DNA from: Perkinsus marinus ATCC 50983
Taxonomy: Eukaryota; Perkinsozoa; Perkinsida; Perkinsidae
Reading direction: 5' to 3'
NCBI RefSeq assembly: GCF_000006405.1
Contig: NW_003208655.1
Span: 464,509-518,261 of the forward strand
Length of the DNA stretch: 53,753 nucleotides
Part shown: positions 53,636 to 53,753 of the stretch, in pieces
Numbering within the stretch: the first letter of the stretch is position 1
How the letters are laid out: every line of letters begins with the position of its first letter
Position numbers and translations under genes: made by a program
Notes under the pieces: generated by a model
Seen by the model: only the letters and a program-made list of their open reading frames with translations
Databases searched by the model: none
Told to the model about the DNA's origin: nothing

Positions 53636-53753
53636 CTGATAAACACAATCAGATAAATACTAACGTCATCTCCGACTATCGAAGCAGAAGCGATTCATAT
53701 TGGAGTTCAATCGATGAATCACTTCTGCTATCGAATAGTAGAATCTACTATTG

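Noticed and set aside
1-53753. Retroviral, LTR or Polinton-type relics
   Set aside because: No reverse transcriptase, integrase, capsid or envelope resemblance and no long terminal direct repeats were noticed on either strand.

Overview
The window looks like nuclear DNA of an intron-rich protist. Conserved genes are cut by many very short introns, mostly 40-60 nt, GT-AG with at least one GC-AG, and every chain I could build splices in phase. All three standard stop codons are used. I saw no bacterial operon signals, and no retrovirus, LTR or Polinton relic. Membrane TIR-like proteins, a plastid-type phosphate translocator, mini-introns and heavy minisatellite load point to an alveolate. A Perkinsus-like perkinsozoan is my best guess, from memory of such genomes and not from a search.

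Layout. 1-679 holds the 3' end of a PhyH-type dioxygenase. 1.7-7.0 kb is a large minisatellite complex of related 21-, 24-, 27-, 32- and 33-bp units with a duplicated 300-bp leader. 7.8-14.5 kb carries two small minus-strand genes, a membrane TIR-like protein and a TPT-family transporter. 16-18 kb has a small hydrophobic protein gene and the ribosome-assembly factor MRT4. 18.6-23.6 kb is a riboflavin cluster: lumazine synthase and riboflavin synthase in tandem on minus, then bifunctional RibD on plus. 23.8-24.4 kb is a 17-bp satellite. 25.2-28.0 kb is an ABCG half-transporter.

29.7-38.6 kb is a convergent lipid pair: an acyltransferase-like gene (plus) and a 31-exon NTE/PNPLA6-type phospholipase with three cyclic-nucleotide-binding-type domains (minus). 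39-46.9 kb holds a coiled-coil protein (possibly a Nup62/Nup54-type nucleoporin), a signal-anchored protein, the folate enzyme FolD, a small protein and a five-exon membrane protein. The right end has an inositol-polyphosphate-kinase-like gene and a class II histone deacetylase cut by the window edge.

Non-autonomous DNA elements are scattered throughout. One family of about 130-200 bp with CAGTGT ends has at least 11 copies, either in introns or just upstream of genes. A second, shorter foldback family is partly fused with it.

The main biological story is the linkage of three riboflavin enzymes in a eukaryote, one with a predicted C-terminal membrane tail, plus a TIR-like protein whose fold seems interrupted by a membrane hairpin. 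Exon chains were built by hand from reading frame and family similarity, so boundaries in unrecognised genes are less certain.
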